Below, piece by piece: positions 53,796 to 63,092 of a DNA stretch of 64,000 nt. The DNA comes from CAILUG01 sp038125665 (GTDB lineage Bacteria > Pseudomonadota > Gammaproteobacteria > Pseudomonadales > Pseudohongiellaceae). The notes beneath the pieces were generated by a model that worked only from the letters and a program-made list of their open reading frames with translations, searched no databases and had not been told where the DNA came from. Location of the stretch: contig JAYPEI010000003.1 of NCBI GenBank assembly GCA_038125665.1, forward strand, positions 1 to 64,000, written 5' to 3'. The first letter of the stretch is position 1; each line of letters starts with the position of its first letter. A program made the translations under genes and the position numbers.

Positions 53796-54812
53796 TTACT
53801 GGAATTGCGACAAAAAGCGCAAATCATTTTCAAACAACAGACGCAAGTCTTTGATCTCATAGCGCAGCATGGCAAGACGGTCGACACCCATACCAAAGGC
53901 AAAACCTGTAAATTCTTCTGGATCTACCCCACAATTGCTTAGTACTTTTGGATGGACCATGCCACAGCCAAGTACCTCAAGCCATCCAGTGTGTTTACAG
54001 ATTCGGCAACCGACTCCCTTACAGGAAACGCACTGCACATCAACTTCAGCGGAAGGTTCAGTAAAAGGAAAGTAAGAGGGACGAAAACGAACTGCAAGTT
54101 CGTCTTCGAAGAATGCATTTAAGAATTCTGCAATAAGCCCTTTAAGCTGAGCAAAATTCACATCACGATCTATTAGCAAGCCCTCCACCTGATGAAACAT
54201 TGGAGTGTGTGTCATGTCTGAATCACAGCGATAGACCCTACCTGGACAAATAATTCGTACAGGTGCTTGCTGAGACTCCATCACACGCACCTGTACTGTC
54301 GAGGTATGAGTTCTTAGTAAAGTTTTAGCATTGAAGTAAAAAGTATCATGCATTGCCCTAGCTGGGTGATGTGCAGGAATGTTGAGTGCCTCAAAGTTAT
54401 GGTAATCATCCTCAACTTCAGGACCTTCCACAACAGAGAAGCCTCCTGCTATAAATATTTGCTCCATTCTTTGAATAGTTCTTGTCACCGGATGAAGGCC
54501 ACCTCTGAAACCACAGCGACCCGACAAGGTAACATCGATTCGTTCAGCCTCCAGTTTATTGGCAGCTTCCATGGACTCTAGCACTTGACGGCGGGAATTC
54601 ATGGACTCTAACACTATTTCTTTAGCCGCATTGATAGAAGCACCTGCAGCTGGCCGATCATCTGGGTCAAGGGTGCCAAGGGATTTTAATTGTTCAGTGA
54701 AAGCCCCCTTTTTACCTAGTAGGCTGACACGTAATTGTTCTATTTCAGCACTAGTCTTGGCAGCAGCAATGTCTGTGAGAGCAGAATCTATGAGGGCCTG
54801 CAAATTAGTCAT
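53796..54812 (-). CDS. pheS: Phenylalanine-tRNA ligase alpha subunit
   Basis: Catalytic subunit of PheRS. The 338-residue protein has an N-terminal coiled coil, motif 1 near HPVTRTIQRMEQIF, motif 2 in GRVYRCDSDMTHTPMFHQ, and motif 3 in FAFGMGVDRLAMLRY. A strong stem-loop lies directly before it (54830-54855). No phenylalanine-rich leader peptide like E. coli pheM is visible. Confidence 0.97.
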   Translation of the reverse strand: MTNLQALIDSALTDIAAAKTSAEIEQLRVSLLGKKGAFTEQLKSLGTLDPDDRPAAGASINAAKEIVLESMNSRRQVLESMEAANKLEAERIDVTLSGRCGFRGGLHPVTRTIQRMEQIFIAGGFSVVEGPEVEDDYHNFEALNIPAHHPARAMHDTFYFNAKTLLRTHTSTVQVRVMESQQAPVRIICPGRVYRCDSDMTHTPMFHQVEGLLIDRDVNFAQLKGLIAEFLNAFFEDELAVRFRPSYFPFTEPSAEVDVQCVSCKGVGCRICKHTGWLEVLGCGMVHPKVLSNCGVDPEEFTGFAFGMGVDRLAMLRYEIKDLRLLFENDLRFLSQFQ

Positions 54813-54829
54813 AATGAATACCTAGCACT

Positions 54830-54855
54830 GGTCCGCGAGCTTGAGCTCACGGACC
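54830..54855 (-). promoter_or_regulatory. Strong stem-loop between rplT and pheS
   Basis: GGTCCG (54830-54835) pairs with CGGACC (54850-54855), and after one C-A mismatch GAGCT/AGCTC continues the stem. No T-tract follows on the minus strand. It begins about 9 bases after the rplT stop and ends 17 bases before the pheS ATG, so it could be a processing site or a structure affecting pheS translation. Confidence 0.6.
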
Positions 54856-54863
54856 GGTAGGGA

Positions 54864-55223
54864 TCACAGCCCAAGGGCTGCTTTAGCCAGTGTGACTATA
54901 GCTGCAAAGGCTTCTTTATCATGCACTGCTAAATCTGCTAGGACTCGACGATCGACTCCAATATTAGCTTTCTTAAGACCCGATATCAGACGACTGTAAC
55001 TAATATTATTAACACGAGCCTGTGCATTTATACGAGTAATCCACAATGCACGGAACACACGTTTTTTCACTTTACGATCACGATAGGCATACTGACCAGC
55101 TTTAGTTACCGCCTGCTTTGCTATACGCAACACGCGTGAACGAAAGCCATAGTAACCTTTCGCTTGTTTCAGGATTTTTTTGTGACGACGACGCGCTGTG
55201 ACGCCACGCTTTACTCTAGCCAT
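54864..55223 (-). CDS. rplT: 50S ribosomal protein L20
   Basis: Early 50S assembly protein that binds 23S rRNA and, in E. coli, represses its own operon. The 119-residue basic protein starts ARVKRGVTARRRHKKILKQ and has YAYRDRKVKKRVFRALWI and the C-terminal LADLAVHDKEAFAAIV. It is 45 bases after rpmI. Confidence 0.98.
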   Translation of the reverse strand: MARVKRGVTARRRHKKILKQAKGYYGFRSRVLRIAKQAVTKAGQYAYRDRKVKKRVFRALWITRINAQARVNNISYSRLISGLKKANIGVDRRVLADLAVHDKEAFAAIVTLAKAALGL

Positions 55224-55268
55224 TTTCTCTTTCCTCTGTTATCCGTTATTTTACCAAGGAATCCGCTT

Positions 55269-55463
55269 TTAATCCTCACGGAACATATGTTTTACACGTC
55301 CCACATCCGAAGGATGAATGGCTGATGTGCCACGTAGCTGACGCTTACGCTTGGTAGACATTTTGGTGAGGATATGGCTCTTATAGGCGCTTTTACGCTT
55401 TAAACCTGATCCAGTTTTTTTAAAGCGCTTTGAAGCGCCACTATGTACTTTAGCCTTAGGCAT
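55269..55463 (-). CDS. rpmI: 50S ribosomal protein L35
   Basis: The ATG at 55463 gives the standard 64 residues starting MPKAKVHSGASKRFKKTGSG, with LTKMSTKRKRQLRGTSAI in the middle. A slightly longer frame exists upstream but is not supported by the family. It is between infC and rplT. Confidence 0.97.
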   Translation of the reverse strand: MPKAKVHSGASKRFKKTGSGLKRKSAYKSHILTKMSTKRKRQLRGTSAIHPSDVGRVKHMFRED

Positions 55464-55539
55464 TTTTACACTCCGCATTTGGGTTAGCTGCTACGACAAC
55501 TAACCGAACTTTTAACAATTGTATAAGACAAACTCCGTC

Positions 55540-56088
55540 TTACTTCTTTTTTTTGCCGGGAGCTAGCACCATGGTCAGCTGTCTGCCTTCCATTTTTGCT
55601 TCCTGTTCAACGATGCCATGCTCAGTAAGGTCTTCTCTGAGACGTTGCATAAGCTGACCCCCGATCTCCTGATGGGCAAGTTCACGACCTCGGAAACGTA
55701 AAGTTACTTTGGCCTTGTCCCCATCGTTAAGGAAACGTATCAGGTTGCGTAGTTTTACCTGATAGTCACCTTCTTCCGTCCCTGGACGAAACTTTATTTC
55801 TTTAACCTGCACAACTTTTTGCTTCTTACGATTCGCTGCGCGCTGTTTTTTTATTTCAAAAACATGTTTGCCATAGTCCATCACTTTGCAGACAGGTGGC
55901 TCCGCATCAGGAGAAATCAACACTAAATCAAGTTGATCAGCTTTAGCCAGCTCTAATGCGTCATTCAAGGAAACAATACCTCTTTGAGCACCGTCGGCAA
56001 GAATTAGACGCACTTCTTGTGCATCAATTTCATCATTGACTAAAGAGCGTTTTCCTTTACTCTTGTCATTTTCGTTGTCGCGCTTAAT
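55540..56088 (-). CDS. infC: Translation initiation factor IF-3, AUU start
   Basis: IF-3 keeps ribosomal subunits apart and checks start-codon pairing. Reading upstream of the first ATG/GTG-type start keeps the frame open and continues the family N-terminal domain (VNDEIDAQEVRLILADG). The only sensible start is ATT at 56086-56088, eight bases after GGAG, giving 182 residues beginning MKRDNENDKSKGKRSLV. An AUU start is the known autoregulatory feature of infC in E. coli. The N-domain, linker (RAANRKKQKVVQVKEIKFRP) and C-domain are complete. It starts 27 bases after thrS. Confidence 0.95.
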   Translation of the reverse strand: MKRDNENDKSKGKRSLVNDEIDAQEVRLILADGAQRGIVSLNDALELAKADQLDLVLISPDAEPPVCKVMDYGKHVFEIKKQRAANRKKQKVVQVKEIKFRPGTEEGDYQVKLRNLIRFLNDGDKAKVTLRFRGRELAHQEIGGQLMQRLREDLTEHGIVEQEAKMEGRQLTMVLAPGKKKK

Positions 56089-56115
56089 AGTTTTAGCTCC
56101 AGATTAAAAAAATAT

Positions 56116-58053
56116 TTAAACGGATTGAGTTGACGACGAATGCCCACGCGCCAACTTTGCGATGTCCTCTGAAAGAAAGCTTGAAAACTGCTCCAATGTC
56201 ATCACTCCGTAATCTTTACCATAGCGATCTCTAACCGCAACAGTCTCTGCTTCACGCTCTTTATCTCCAGCTACTAGCAGAAAAGGGATACGCTGTATGG
56301 TATGTTCGCGGATTTTAAAGCCGATCTTCTCATTTCTCAAGTCAACATCGGCACGGAAACCATTGTTTTTCAATGATTTCACTACATCCTGACAATACTC
56401 TGCCTGTTTATCGGTAATATTCAGAACCATAACCTGAACTGGAGCAAGCCAACTCGGGAAAGCCCCCTCAAAATGCTCTATTAGGATTCCAATGAAACGC
56501 TCTAATGATCCAAAAATTGCTCGGTGAAGCATCACCGGTACACGACGGGTGTTATCTTCAGCGACATATTGTGCCCCTAGACGAGCCGGCATGGAGAAAT
56601 CTACTTGAATAGTGCCACATTGTTGTTCTCTGCCCATACAGTCTTTCAATGCAAACTCTATTTTAGGACCGTAAAATGCCCCTTCACCTGGAAGAAGCTG
56701 CCAGTGCCTACCAGTTCGATCTAGAGCTTGGCGAAGAGCCTGTTCTGCTTGATCCCAAACCTCATCAGAACCTACACGTTTCTCAGGCCTGGTAGACAAA
56801 CGTAAAATGACATCATCAAAACCAAAATCGGTATAAACTGAGTAAACTAAATCTATAAAGTGTGAGACCTCTTCTTGTATCTGCTCTTCAGTACAGAAAA
56901 TATGAGCATCATCTTGGGTAAAACTTCTGACACGCATTAATCCATGCATGGAGCCTGAAGGCTCATAGCGATGACAGGAACCAAATTCAGCCAAACGAAT
57001 AGGTAAATCCCGGTAACTTTTTAGACCTTGATTAAACACCTGGATATGACAAGGGCAATTCATGGGTTTAATCGCATACATACGATTATCGGATTCTACT
57101 GAAAACATCTGTTCAGAGAATTTATCGGCATGACCCGAGCGTTGCCATAGAGAATAATCCACAACTTGAGGTGTGTTAATCTCATCATAACCATTGGCTA
57201 TGAATAGTTCTTGCATATACCGTTTGATGATTTGGTAAAGGCGCCAACCTTTAGGATGCCAGAAAGTCATACCAGGAGCTTCTTCCTGAAAATGAAACAG
57301 ATCCAGTTTCTTACCTATCTTCCGGTGATCGCGACGCTCTGCCTCTTCTAATAAGGTCAAATAAGACTGAAGAGATTTCTTATCAGAAAAAGCGGTGCCG
57401 TAGATACGTTGTAGCATTGCGTTATTGGAGTCCCCACGCCAATAAGCACCAGCAACTGACATCAATTTAAAGGATTTAATGTGCCCAGTAGACGGGACGT
57501 GTGGACCACGACAAAGATCGACAAAATCTCCCTGCTGATAAAAGGACAGAGGCTCTTCACCAGGTATACTTTCAATAATTTCTGCTTTGTAATCCTCGCC
57601 CATCTTTTTAAAAAGAGCGATGGCCTTGGTACGTGCCAATATTGATCTTTCAATCTTTATATTTGCATTGGAAAGACGCTCCATCTCAGATTCGATATTG
57701 ATAAGATCTTCTGGAGTGAAAGGACGCTCGAATGCGAAATCATAATAGAAACCATTTTCAATCACAGGCCCAATAGCCACTTGGGCTGTAGGAAAAAGGT
57801 TTTTAACGGCGTTGGCCAACAAATGAGCACAAGAATGGCGAAGTACTTCTAGACCCTCTTTATCTTTAGCTGTAATGATGGCAACTGAGGCGTTTTCAGA
57901 AATGACAAAAGAAGTATCAACCAGTTTATCGTTGACGCAACCTGCAAGTGCTGCTTTTGCTAAACCTGGACCAATATCTGCCGCTAATTCTGCAACAGTT
58001 GTTGGTCCTGCGAAGCTTCTCTGGCTGCCATCTGGCAGGGTTAGGTTTAGCAT
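56116..58053 (-). CDS. thrS: Threonine-tRNA ligase
   Basis: Class II synthetase of 645 residues with an N-terminal TGS domain, the editing domain with HSCAHLLANAV, class II motifs (motif 2 in HRYEPSGSMHGLMRVRSFTQ; motif 3 in VMLHRAIFGSLERFIG) and zinc ligands including the cysteine of MNCPCHIQVF. The C-terminal anticodon domain begins near PVQVMVLNITDKQ. A TATAAT at 58163-58168 (minus) suggests a leader of roughly 100 bases. First gene of the thrS-infC-rpmI-rplT-pheST-ihfA block. Confidence 0.97.
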   Translation of the reverse strand: MLNLTLPDGSQRSFAGPTTVAELAADIGPGLAKAALAGCVNDKLVDTSFVISENASVAIITAKDKEGLEVLRHSCAHLLANAVKNLFPTAQVAIGPVIENGFYYDFAFERPFTPEDLINIESEMERLSNANIKIERSILARTKAIALFKKMGEDYKAEIIESIPGEEPLSFYQQGDFVDLCRGPHVPSTGHIKSFKLMSVAGAYWRGDSNNAMLQRIYGTAFSDKKSLQSYLTLLEEAERRDHRKIGKKLDLFHFQEEAPGMTFWHPKGWRLYQIIKRYMQELFIANGYDEINTPQVVDYSLWQRSGHADKFSEQMFSVESDNRMYAIKPMNCPCHIQVFNQGLKSYRDLPIRLAEFGSCHRYEPSGSMHGLMRVRSFTQDDAHIFCTEEQIQEEVSHFIDLVYSVYTDFGFDDVILRLSTRPEKRVGSDEVWDQAEQALRQALDRTGRHWQLLPGEGAFYGPKIEFALKDCMGREQQCGTIQVDFSMPARLGAQYVAEDNTRRVPVMLHRAIFGSLERFIGILIEHFEGAFPSWLAPVQVMVLNITDKQAEYCQDVVKSLKNNGFRADVDLRNEKIGFKIREHTIQRIPFLLVAGDKEREAETVAVRDRYGKDYGVMTLEQFSSFLSEDIAKLARGHSSSTQSV

Positions 58054-58340
58054 TTTTTACCTGTCGTTTCTTATCTTACCGTGTTTAATCGTCTATAGCA
58101 GACTTATATGTAGCAAAACTTATCATGACACTTGTGACGCAATTCTTGATTGATTCTTACTAATTATAGGCACTCTTAAGAATAACATTTGGGAGCTTAC
58201 AGTTTCATTGACCAAAGATTTTGCCGACTTAAAAAAGAATGCACTGAGGGCTATTATATTCAAAATATGAGCACCATACTTCCCAAATTAACACAGGTAT
58301 ATTCTCCGATGACGAGAAAGATCCAAATGATGCAAAGTAG

Positions 58341-58417
<77 letters not shown>

Positions 58418-58447
58418 GAAGCTTTTCAGTGTGACCGAAGAGCGGCG

Positions 58448-58476
58448 ATTATAGTGATAATCCTTGTAAATCTCAA
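58448..58476 (-). promoter_or_regulatory. Promoter of tRNA-Val
   Basis: On the minus strand TTGAGA (58471-58476) and TATAAT (58448-58453) are separated by exactly 17 bases; the tRNA begins about 30 bases downstream. Strong sigma-70-type match. Confidence 0.7.
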
Positions 58477-58502
58477 CCACCCGAGTCATCAAAGGTATTC
58501 TG

Positions 58503-60509
58503 TCATAGCTGTAATTTATATTGACGTAGCTGTTGAAGCTGATCTCTGATAGCCGCCGCCTGTTCAAACTCTAAATTTCGTGCATGCTCCCGCATTTCCG
58601 TTTCTTTTTCTGAGATTATCGCTCCAAGTGTAGAAGGGTCTCTAGGTTTTATAGCGCCCTTTTCTTTGTCATTACCTTTAGCCTTTCCCTTTTCTGAACG
58701 CTTCAAGCCAGACCCGGTATCAAGGATATCTTTAACTTCTTTACTGACCCCTCGAGGGGTAATACCATACTTTTTGTTATACGTTTGTTGTATCCGCCTA
58801 CGTTCATCAGTTGTATCTATTGCTTCACGCATAGAGTTGGTGATTGAATCAGCATACAAAATAGCCTTGCCCTGTAAATTTCTGGCAGCCCGACCAATAG
58901 TCTGTATCAGTGAACGCTGAGACCTCAGGAACCCCTCTTTATCAGCGTCCATAATTGCGACCAGTGAGACCTCTGGAATATCAAGCCCCTCACGAAGTAA
59001 ATTGATACCAACAAGTACATCGAATGTACCCAGCCTGAGATCTCGTAATATTTCCATCCTCTCAACAGTATCAATGTCTGAGTGTAAGTAGCGGACATTG
59101 ACTCCATTATCAGCAAGATAATCAGTAAGGTCTTCAGCCATTCTTTTGGTTAACACAGTCACTAAAATACGCTCTTCCCTTTTAACACGCACTCTGACTT
59201 CTGCTAGCAAGTCATCTACTTGGTGCAAAGCTGGTCTTACCTCCACCTCAGGGTCAACCAATCCAGTAGGACGGACAACTTGTTGCACTTTTTGTCCCTG
59301 ATGCTTTTCTTCATAAGGTCCTGGCGTGGCGGAGACATATATGGATTGAGGGGCTAATTCCTCCCATTCTTCAAACTTCAATGGTCGGTTATCAAGCGCG
59401 GACGGTAATCTAAAACCATATTGCACAAGGGTTTCTTTGCGAGAGCGGTCACCTTTATACATAGCTCCAACCTGAGGAATACTTACATGCGATTCATCAA
59501 CAACGAGAAAAGCATCACTTGGGAGATACTCGAATAATGTAGGTGGCGGCTGTCCCGCCTCACGCCCACTCAAGAATCTGGAATAGTTTTCGATGCCTGT
59601 GCAATAACCTATTTCTTGAATCATCTCCAAATCGAATTGCGTACGTTGTTGTAACCGCTGCGCTTCCAATAATTGATTATTTCCTTGCAATATTTTTAAA
59701 CGTTCTGCAAGCTCGATCTTAATTTCTTCAATGGCTTTTAGCATCCGCTCACGGGGCGTGACATAGTGAGATTTGGGGAAAACTGTGAGCTGCTGACAAC
59801 TTTGCACCAAAGTACCTGTCAGTGGATCGAAGTAAGAAAGTTTTTCTACTTCCTCGTCAAACAACTCTATACGAATGGCATTAACATCAGACTCTGCAGG
59901 GAAAATATCAATGACATCACCACGAACTCGGAAGTTTGCTCTGTGAAGATCTATATTATTTCGAGTGTATTGCAGTTCAGCTAATATTTTCAACAGAGCA
60001 CGTTGATCAATCTTCTGACCTACTTTGAGTTCAAGACGCATATCAAGATATGAAGCTGGATCCCCAAGGCCATAAATACATGAAACAGTGGCAACTACAA
60101 TAACATCCCGTCTTTCTACTAGGGATTTAGTCGCAGATAATCTCATCTGTTCTATGTGTTCATTAATAGATGAATCTTTTTCTATATAAGAATCAGAGGC
60201 TGGCACATAAGCTTCGGGCTGATAGTAATCATAATAAGAAACAAAATATTCAACTGCATTTTCAGGAAAAAACTCCTGAAATTCCCCATATAACTGAGCT
60301 GCAAGAGTTTTATTTGGCGCCATTACAAGGCAAGGTCGCTGCGCTGCTTCTATAACATTTGCAATGGTGAAGGTTTTTCCTGAGCCAGTTACCCCTAGTA
60401 AGGTTTGAGCTGCTAATCCCTGGTTAAGGCCGTCGACCAACTGGGCAATGGCATTAGGCTGGTCTCCGGCTGGTGGGTAAGGGGCATTTAGTTTAAAACC
60501 TTTGGTCAT
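58503..60509 (-). CDS. uvrB: UvrABC system protein B
   Basis: Damage-verifying helicase of nucleotide excision repair. The 668-residue protein starts FKLNAPYPPAGDQPNAIAQL and has the P-loop LGVTGSGKTFTIAN, the beta-hairpin around YYQPEAYVPASDSYIEKD, helicase motifs (LVVDESHVSIPQ; GINLLREGLDIPEVSLV; SLIQTIGRAARN) and the C-terminal UVR domain (EMREHARNLEFEQAAAIRDQ). Full length. Confidence 0.98.
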   Translation of the reverse strand: MTKGFKLNAPYPPAGDQPNAIAQLVDGLNQGLAAQTLLGVTGSGKTFTIANVIEAAQRPCLVMAPNKTLAAQLYGEFQEFFPENAVEYFVSYYDYYQPEAYVPASDSYIEKDSSINEHIEQMRLSATKSLVERRDVIVVATVSCIYGLGDPASYLDMRLELKVGQKIDQRALLKILAELQYTRNNIDLHRANFRVRGDVIDIFPAESDVNAIRIELFDEEVEKLSYFDPLTGTLVQSCQQLTVFPKSHYVTPRERMLKAIEEIKIELAERLKILQGNNQLLEAQRLQQRTQFDLEMIQEIGYCTGIENYSRFLSGREAGQPPPTLFEYLPSDAFLVVDESHVSIPQVGAMYKGDRSRKETLVQYGFRLPSALDNRPLKFEEWEELAPQSIYVSATPGPYEEKHQGQKVQQVVRPTGLVDPEVEVRPALHQVDDLLAEVRVRVKREERILVTVLTKRMAEDLTDYLADNGVNVRYLHSDIDTVERMEILRDLRLGTFDVLVGINLLREGLDIPEVSLVAIMDADKEGFLRSQRSLIQTIGRAARNLQGKAILYADSITNSMREAIDTTDERRRIQQTYNKKYGITPRGVSKEVKDILDTGSGLKRSEKGKAKGNDKEKGAIKPRDPSTLGAIISEKETEMREHARNLEFEQAAAIRDQLQQLRQYKLQL

Positions 60510-60556
60510 AGTTACTGCTTAATAAATTAAGTTGAATTATCTTATAGTTGAGGCGC

Positions 60557-60585
60557 TTGACCTATGCGGAGAATCTGACTAATAT
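60557..60585 (+). promoter_or_regulatory. Promoter of tRNA-Asn
   Basis: TTGACC (60557-60562) and TAATAT (60580-60585) with a 17-base spacer; the tRNA starts about 14 bases later. Divergent from uvrB. Confidence 0.7.
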
Positions 60586-60599
60586 TCGCACCTCATCGA

Positions 60600-60674
60600 T
60601 GCCCAATAGCTCAATGGTAGAGTAGGTGACTGTTAATCACTTGGTTCCTGGTTCGAGTCCAGGTTGGGCAGCCA
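60600..60674 (+). tRNA. tRNA-Asn (anticodon GTT)
   Basis: Acceptor TGCCCAA pairs with TTGGGCA; D stem GCTC/GAGT; anticodon stem GGTGA/TCACT (one G-T pair) with loop CTGTTAA giving GTT; T arm CCTGGTTCGAGTCCAGG; discriminator G and encoded CCA end at 60674. Its place between uvrB and a WbpM-type gene matches the edge of the P. aeruginosa O-antigen locus. Confidence 0.95.
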
Positions 60675-61036
60675 ATTCCTTTTGATTTGGGTGGTAACTT
60701 TTTACTTTTCATTTTCCCCTCTGTCACTCGTTATTATCCCGCTAAAATCAACTCCACTTTTATCTAAAAAAAGACCTTGCTCTAATTTGAAATTTTACGC
60801 TCTTAAATTTGTTCTCAATATAGACTACATAAAATCTTAGTATCTTATCCCTGACTCAAATTACTGTAACTAATGTTTCACTAAACTCCAACACTCACTC
60901 TAATGTCATTCGGATCATTTGATAGTGGTAGCACAATAGATTTTGATCGGGCTTTTTCAGCATTATCATTTACATTTTAGTGATCTATTCCTACGATAGA
61001 ATATCTTTCTAACAAAGCAATTCTTCTATTCAGAGG
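60675..61036. other. Gene-free stretch between tRNA-Asn and the WbpM-type gene
   Basis: About 360 AT-rich bases with no frame of note, no copy of the tRNA 3' end and no clear terminator for either flanking gene. I see nothing else in it. Confidence 0.6.
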
Positions 61037-63004
61037 CTATTGTCTGAACAAAGGCAAAACCTTGGCATCCCCCTTGTTACCCTCATGCTCGAGCGGTACC
61101 TGCAGCATTGGGTCGCATAAGATTTCTTTTGAAACAATTCCCCCTACCACCTCATCTAGAAGCTCTCGAATTAACTGCTGATCCATCTTAATACATGCGG
61201 CTTCTAGTCGGTTTAATAGCTCTAGTAATTGCTCCCAGTGTAGGAAATCTTCCTCCGCCCTCATGATTTTAGGGTGCTCTGTCCCCGAAACTCTCTCGCC
61301 AATTAATAGCTCTTCGTAGAGTTTCTCACCAGGCCGAAGACCAGTATAATCAATAGCAATATCTCCATGTGGATTACGTTCATCTCTAATAGAGTATCCC
61401 ATGAGATGGATCATTTTCCGTGCCAAATCAACAATACGAACTGGCTCATTCATATCTAAGACGAAAACATCACCACCAGAAGCCATAGAACCTGCTTGAA
61501 TAACAAGCTGAGCAGCTTCCTGCACGGTCATGAAGTAACGAGTGATTTCAGAATGTGTCACAGTGATAGGCCCACCATGATTGATTTGTCTTCGGAAAAG
61601 AGGAACAACTGAACCAGAGGAACCGAGAACGTTACCGAAACGCACCATTGAAAAGCGTGTAGACCCTGCCTCATGCTGGGCAGCTAATGCTTGAAGAATT
61701 TGTTCGGCAGACCGTTTAGTTGCACCCATTATGTTAGCTGGCCTAACTGCCTTATCAGTGGAGATAAAGACAAAATGTTGAACCTCATATTTAGCAGCTG
61801 CCCGAGCTAGTACAAGTGTGCCAAAGATATTATTTTGGACTCCCTCTACAATATTTTGTTCAACCATAGGCACTTGCTTATAAGCGGCAGCATGATACAC
61901 GGTGTTTACTTCAAAACGTCGTAAAATTGCTTCAACTTGTAACTGGTTGCGAACATTACCCAGTAACGCAATGACACGAATTTGCGAACCACCTTCAATA
62001 TTTAGTTTTATTTCCCTGATTTCGCTCTCTACCATATAGAGACCGTATTCTGAACTATCAAAAAGTAACATCGTTTTAGGTCTTAACCGAATGATTTGTC
62101 GGCAAAGCTCTGACCCTATTGATCCTCCAGCTCCAGTAATCATGACAACATTATTGTGTACACAAGCTCCCATAAGGTGAGCATCGGGTGGGACAATATC
62201 TCTTCCTAACAGATCTTCAATATCAATATCTCGAATTTCATCAACACGGACTTTACCCGAGAGTAAATCGTAAATATCCGGCACTGTTTTCACATGGATA
62301 GGATAGTGCTCCAGATAATTGAGTATTTGCTTTCTTTCAGCGTAAGTCGCTGAGGGGATGGCTAACAAAATTTGTCTTACAGAATAGGTGTCGATAAGAT
62401 ATCTCAAGGCACTTGGGGAAAGTACCTGAATTCCATTTACAGTACTACCTACCAGAGCCTCGGAATCGTCCAGAAATCCTACTGGGATGTACTGATCACC
62501 ATTAGTTAACGCTGCAGCAAGCTGCATACCTGAACTACCAGCTCCATAAATGATCACCGGTTCGCGTGGGCGAAAGCTATGTATCATATTTTGCATCATC
62601 AACTTAGCAAAAAAGCGAGATCCTCCAACACTGAGCAACCCTATCATAAAAAATACTAATAAGCCTTGCGCTGGAAAATGGAGATCATCAACAGCACTAA
62701 CTACTAGCGCAATTAAAGCTGTACTGATCAACATAGATTTTGTCAGTACCACACTGCTTTGAAGCCCCATATATAAAATTACGGAACGGTACAGGCCAGC
62801 AAAGTAAAAAATGAGTACTGTGCTAAAAGAAAACAAGGCAAAGAGAAATACTGTGCTTGCAGTAGCATTCGATGAATACTCAAAGTAATCTGGATTTACT
62901 AATATTACTGCAAGCCAGAGCCCAGCCATGCAAAATGAGCCATCCATAAGCATCAGCATGACACTTTTTAGTGTCTTCGGGATAGTGAAGGAATTATTCT
63001 TCAT
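61037..63004 (-). CDS. Membrane-anchored nucleotide-sugar 4,6-dehydratase (WbpM/CapD family)
   Basis: A 655-residue protein with about four N-terminal membrane spans (for example LFALFSFSTVLIFYFAGLY), a first Rossmann-like domain (PVIIYGAGSSGMQLAAAL) and a second, catalytic one with VVMITGAGGSIGSELCRQI, FISTDKAVRPANIMGATKRS and RFGNVLGSSGSVVPLF. In the NIMGATK segment methionine takes the place of the usual catalytic tyrosine, as in WbpM and FlaA1-like enzymes. Expected to convert UDP-GlcNAc to a 4-keto-6-deoxy sugar for O-antigen or capsule. 88 bases downstream of a WbpL/WecA-type transferase. Confidence 0.92.
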   Translation of the reverse strand: MKNNSFTIPKTLKSVMLMLMDGSFCMAGLWLAVILVNPDYFEYSSNATASTVFLFALFSFSTVLIFYFAGLYRSVILYMGLQSSVVLTKSMLISTALIALVVSAVDDLHFPAQGLLVFFMIGLLSVGGSRFFAKLMMQNMIHSFRPREPVIIYGAGSSGMQLAAALTNGDQYIPVGFLDDSEALVGSTVNGIQVLSPSALRYLIDTYSVRQILLAIPSATYAERKQILNYLEHYPIHVKTVPDIYDLLSGKVRVDEIRDIDIEDLLGRDIVPPDAHLMGACVHNNVVMITGAGGSIGSELCRQIIRLRPKTMLLFDSSEYGLYMVESEIREIKLNIEGGSQIRVIALLGNVRNQLQVEAILRRFEVNTVYHAAAYKQVPMVEQNIVEGVQNNIFGTLVLARAAAKYEVQHFVFISTDKAVRPANIMGATKRSAEQILQALAAQHEAGSTRFSMVRFGNVLGSSGSVVPLFRRQINHGGPITVTHSEITRYFMTVQEAAQLVIQAGSMASGGDVFVLDMNEPVRIVDLARKMIHLMGYSIRDERNPHGDIAIDYTGLRPGEKLYEELLIGERVSGTEHPKIMRAEEDFLHWEQLLELLNRLEAACIKMDQQLIRELLDEVVGGIVSKEILCDPMLQVPLEHEGNKGDAKVLPLFRQ

Positions 63005-63092
63005 ACGAGAGTCCCCAATTCATGCTTAACCAGGCAAGTTACTTTGCTCCTGAAAAAAAATTTCAGTAGATTCTCCAAAGCACTATAGCTGC

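Noticed and set aside
58054..58170. A tRNA-Thr-like autoregulatory operator in the thrS leader, as in E. coli
   Set aside because: I could not fold a convincing anticodon-like arm with a threonine anticodon in the loop from this sequence.
60600..61036. tRNA-Asn as an integration site for a mobile element
   Set aside because: No integrase gene and no second copy of the tRNA 3' end are visible in the window; the neighbouring genes are explained by a sugar cluster.
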